DNA of 64,000 nucleotides. It comes from Aestuariibius violaceus (GTDB taxonomy: Bacteria; Pseudomonadota; Alphaproteobacteria; Rhodobacterales; Rhodobacteraceae). The notes under the pieces were generated by a model. The model made no database searches. It saw nothing but the letters and a program-made list of their open reading frames with translations, and had not been told where the DNA came from. A program made the translations under genes and the position numbers. The stretch lies in contig NZ_JBFONT020000008.1 in assembly GCF_040779325.2 (NCBI RefSeq), forward strand, positions 47,742 to 111,741. Direction: 5' to 3'. Of the stretch, positions 61,440 through 64,000 are shown piece by piece. Positions within the stretch are counted from its first letter, which is position 1, and each line of letters starts with the position of its first letter.

Positions 61440-62056
61440 TTCAGGCGAGCCTCCAGAGCTTCGACGCCGGCCTTGGTGATGACAAGCGTCTTCGATTTCA
61501 GGATGTCGTAGACATTGGCTCCGACCGAAGGCAGCACGTCCACATCCGTGAGGTTGCGCGCGGCGCGGGCGAAGTTCTCATCGACCTGCGGGCCGTCGAT
61601 CACCAGCGTACGCTTCCAGCCAAGCGACTTCGCGTGCTTGGCCAGCTGCGACGTCTTCGCGTCGCCCAGCTTGGCCTCGTCGATGATGACCAGCTCACCG
61701 GCGGCCTGTTTGGCCGACAGCGCATGGCGCAAACCCAGCTTGCGGAACTTCTTGGTCAGTTCATGGCCGTGGCTGCGCGGGGTCGGCCCCTTATAGATCC
61801 CACCCTTGCGGAAGATCGGCGCGTTCCGGTCGCCGTGGCGTGCGCCACCGGTGCCCTTCTGGCGATAGATCTTCTTGGTCGAATAACTCGTCTCCGACCG
61901 GGTCTTGACCTTATGCGTCCCCTGCTGCGCATTGTTACGTTGCCAGCGCACGACGCGGTGCAGGATATCCGCACGCGGCTCAAGGCCGAAGATGGCATCG
62001 TCGAGATCGACGGAGCCAGCCTTCTTGCCGTCCAGTTTGATGGCATCAGCTTTCAT
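61436..62056 (-). CDS. rplD: Large-subunit ribosomal protein uL4
   Basis: A 206-residue protein. KIYRQKGTGGARHGDRNAP and FRKGGIYKGPTPRSHGHEL are diagnostic. I chose the ATG at 62056 because the homologous N-terminus MKADAIKLDGKKAG starts there; it overlaps the end of rplC by 11 bases. In other bacteria L4 represses this operon; no leader is visible since rpsJ and tuf are upstream. Confidence 0.97.
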   Translation of the reverse strand: MKADAIKLDGKKAGSVDLDDAIFGLEPRADILHRVVRWQRNNAQQGTHKVKTRSETSYSTKKIYRQKGTGGARHGDRNAPIFRKGGIYKGPTPRSHGHELTKKFRKLGLRHALSAKQAAGELVIIDEAKLGDAKTSQLAKHAKSLGWKRTLVIDGPQVDENFARAARNLTDVDVLPSVGANVYDILKSKTLVITKAGVEALEARLK

Positions 62057-62921
62057 CTTTGTCTCCATCGGTCGCGTCTGAGTTATCGTCATCCGACTTC
62101 TCGGCAGCGATTTCAGCTTCGGCTTCCTTGAGAGCAGCCTCTTGAGCCGCAGCCTCTTCCGCCAGACGTGCCTCTTCAGCGGCCTTGGCTTCGGCTTCGG
62201 CAGCTTCCGCCGCTTCTGCTGCCAGACGCTCAGCCTCTTCGGCAGCCGATTTCAGCGCCGCAGGGTAGATCACGTTCTCGGGCGTCGGCTTCTTGACCGC
62301 GTCTTTGATGGTGACCCAGCCGCCTTTGGAGCCGGGAACGGCACCCTTGACCATGATGAGACCACGGTCGGCGTCGGTCTTGACCACCTGCAAGTTTTGG
62401 GTGGTGACCTTGGCCGCGCCCATATGTCCGGCCATCTTCTTGCCTTTGAAGACCTTGCCTGGATCCTGACACTGACCGGTGGAGCCATGCGAGCGGTGGC
62501 TGATCGACACGCCGTGTGAGGCGCGCAGACCGCCGAAATTGTGCCGCTTCATAGCACCGGCGAAGCCTTTACCGATCGACGTACCGGAGACGTCGACGAA
62601 CTGGCCTTCGAAATAGTGGTTCGCGGTGATCTCCTCACCCACACCGATCAGATTGTCGGGATGGACACGGAATTCGGCGACCTTGCGCTTGGGCTCGACC
62701 TTGGCGGCGGCAAAGTGGCCGCGCATCGGCGCGCTGGTGCGCTTGGCCTTCGCGACGCCCGCCCCGAGTTGAACGGCGCTGTAACCATCCTTTTCGAGCG
62801 TGCGCTGGGCGACAACCTGGAGCTTGTCGAGTTGCAGGACAGTAACGGGGATCTGCTTTCCGTCGCCCTGGAAGATTCGGGTCATCCCGACCTTTTTGGC
62901 GATGATACCTGAGCGTAGCAT
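62046..62921 (-). CDS. rplC: Large-subunit ribosomal protein uL3 with long Ala/Glu-rich C-terminal tail
   Basis: A 291-residue protein that helps start 50S assembly. Core recognised by MLRSGIIAKKVGMTRIFQ, GFAGAMKRHNFGGLRASHG and GKKMAGHMG. The core ends near residue 220; the remaining ~70 residues are an Ala/Glu helix-like tail followed by an Asp/Ser acidic end. Tails of this type occur in Rhodobacteraceae L3, and it makes the protein longer than the usual 210. The ATG at 62921 is the conserved start. Confidence 0.97.
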   Translation of the reverse strand: MLRSGIIAKKVGMTRIFQGDGKQIPVTVLQLDKLQVVAQRTLEKDGYSAVQLGAGVAKAKRTSAPMRGHFAAAKVEPKRKVAEFRVHPDNLIGVGEEITANHYFEGQFVDVSGTSIGKGFAGAMKRHNFGGLRASHGVSISHRSHGSTGQCQDPGKVFKGKKMAGHMGAAKVTTQNLQVVKTDADRGLIMVKGAVPGSKGGWVTIKDAVKKPTPENVIYPAALKSAAEEAERLAAEAAEAAEAEAKAAEEARLAEEAAAQEAALKEAEAEIAAEKSDDDNSDATDGDKDES

Positions 62922-62937
62922 GTGTCTCGCGCCTCCC

Positions 62938-63252
62938 TCAGACTTTGATCTCGACATCGACACCAGCGGCGAGGTCAAGCTTCATTAGCGCGTCGACCGT
63001 CTGCGGCGTCGGATCCACGATGTCGAGCAGCCGCTTGTGGGTGCGGATCTCGAACTGATCGCGAGATTTCTTGTCGATATGCGGACCGCGCAGGACGGTG
63101 AAACGCTCGATCTTGTTCGGAAGCGGGATTGGCCCGCGTACGGAGGCGCCGGTCCGCTTGGCGGTGTTCACGATTTCCTGCGTGCTGGCGTCCAGTACGC
63201 GGTAATCGAACGCCTTGAGGCGAATTCGGATGTTCTGGCTTTGAATGGCCAT
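62938..63252 (-). CDS. rpsJ: Small-subunit ribosomal protein uS10
   Basis: A 104-residue 30S protein that, with NusB, also acts in antitermination. IRIRLKAFDYRVLDAST, FTVLRGPHIDKKSRDQFEI and RTHKRLLDIVDPT are diagnostic. First gene after tuf, 16 bases before rplC. Confidence 0.98.
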   Translation of the reverse strand: MAIQSQNIRIRLKAFDYRVLDASTQEIVNTAKRTGASVRGPIPLPNKIERFTVLRGPHIDKKSRDQFEIRTHKRLLDIVDPTPQTVDALMKLDLAAGVDVEIKV

Positions 63253-63294
63253 TTCTCTGCCTTTCGAGGCTCTTATCAGGTTGAGAGAGGTGGA

Positions 63295-63368
63295 GGGCGC
63301 ATCATTGCGCCCCCTACGTCGAACCGGTGTGTTGTGCGGGCCGCTTCGCTTGCGCGATGGGCGGCCCG
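63295..63368 (-). terminator. Two hairpins between tuf and rpsJ
   Basis: Stem GGGCGCA/TGCGCCC (63295-63312) and stem CGGGCCGC/GCGGCCCG with a 16-base loop (63337-63368). No good T-run follows either on the minus strand, so they may be an attenuator or processing site between tuf and the S10 genes. Confidence 0.4.
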
Positions 63369-63389
63369 TGAGGGAGCGATGAGCGCCCC

Positions 63390-64000
<611 letters not shown>

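Overview
The window reads as chromosome of a high-GC alphaproteobacterium, most likely Rhodobacteraceae (Roseobacter/Rhodobacter group). Pointers are the glcDEF set, the otsBA order, an RpoH-type promoter with a ROSE-like leader before a small heat-shock gene, the alanine/glutamate-rich tail on L3, and the style of the type VI secretion (T6SS) and ribosomal proteins. I saw no tRNA, rRNA, integrase, transposase, phage gene or CRISPR array. This taxonomic call rests on recognition, not on a search.

Layout. (1) 1-5521, minus strand: tssK-tssL-tssM, the membrane and baseplate side of a T6SS; tssM runs off the left edge. (2) 5.6-15.6 kb, minus: two paralogous autotransporter barrels, one almost bare and one carrying a giant repeat passenger. 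(3) 15.7-19.9 kb, minus: a ynjFBCD-type ABC importer with a CDP-alcohol phosphatidyltransferase, divergent from a stand-alone RAM-domain protein. (4) 20.3-25.1 kb: otsBA trehalose synthesis, an XRE regulator, and a LysR-like regulator with an unknown partner. (5) 25.1-27.4 kb: Hsp20 with a likely RNA thermometer, a secreted trypsin-like protease and a DUF2799 lipoprotein. (6) 27.4-31.8 kb, minus: glcDEF glycolate oxidase with an unknown membrane gene inside the operon. (7) 31.9-37.2 kb: a secreted small protein, a glutathione transferase, a TetR-VOC-VOC-GST-SnoaL stress/detoxification operon, and a serine beta-lactamase-fold protein. (8) 37.4-50.0 kb, plus: the second T6SS block (DUF6931-like, tagH, tssA, tssB, tssC, hcp, tssE, tssF, tssG, tssH). 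(9) 50.1-58.3 kb: two divergent operons that form the most unusual part of the window. One encodes a DUF1036 protein, a periplasmic caspase-like protein with a peptidoglycan-binding domain, and a bifunctional M23 plus lytic-transglycosylase enzyme. The other encodes two small exported or anchored proteins, an ExbB/TolQ-like channel, two ExbD/TolR-like proteins and a TonB/TolA-like scaffold. (10) 58.4-64.0 kb, minus: tuf-rpsJ-rplC-rplD-rplW-rplB-rpsS-rplV-rpsC-rplP, closed by a terminator straight after rplP.

How parts fit. The two T6SS blocks together supply sheath (TssB/C), tube (Hcp), baseplate (TssE/F/G/K), cap (TssA), recycling ATPase (TssH) and membrane complex (TssL/M); VgrG, PAAR, TssJ, PpkA/PppA and effectors are not in the window. 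TssL carries three threonine motifs that could dock the FHA protein TagH. Region 9 has the parts of a proton-motive-force driven envelope machine with a protease and a cell-wall hydrolase. Its position next to tssH suggests, but does not prove, a link to secretion-apparatus assembly or to envelope stress. I rank it as the best candidate for an undescribed system here.
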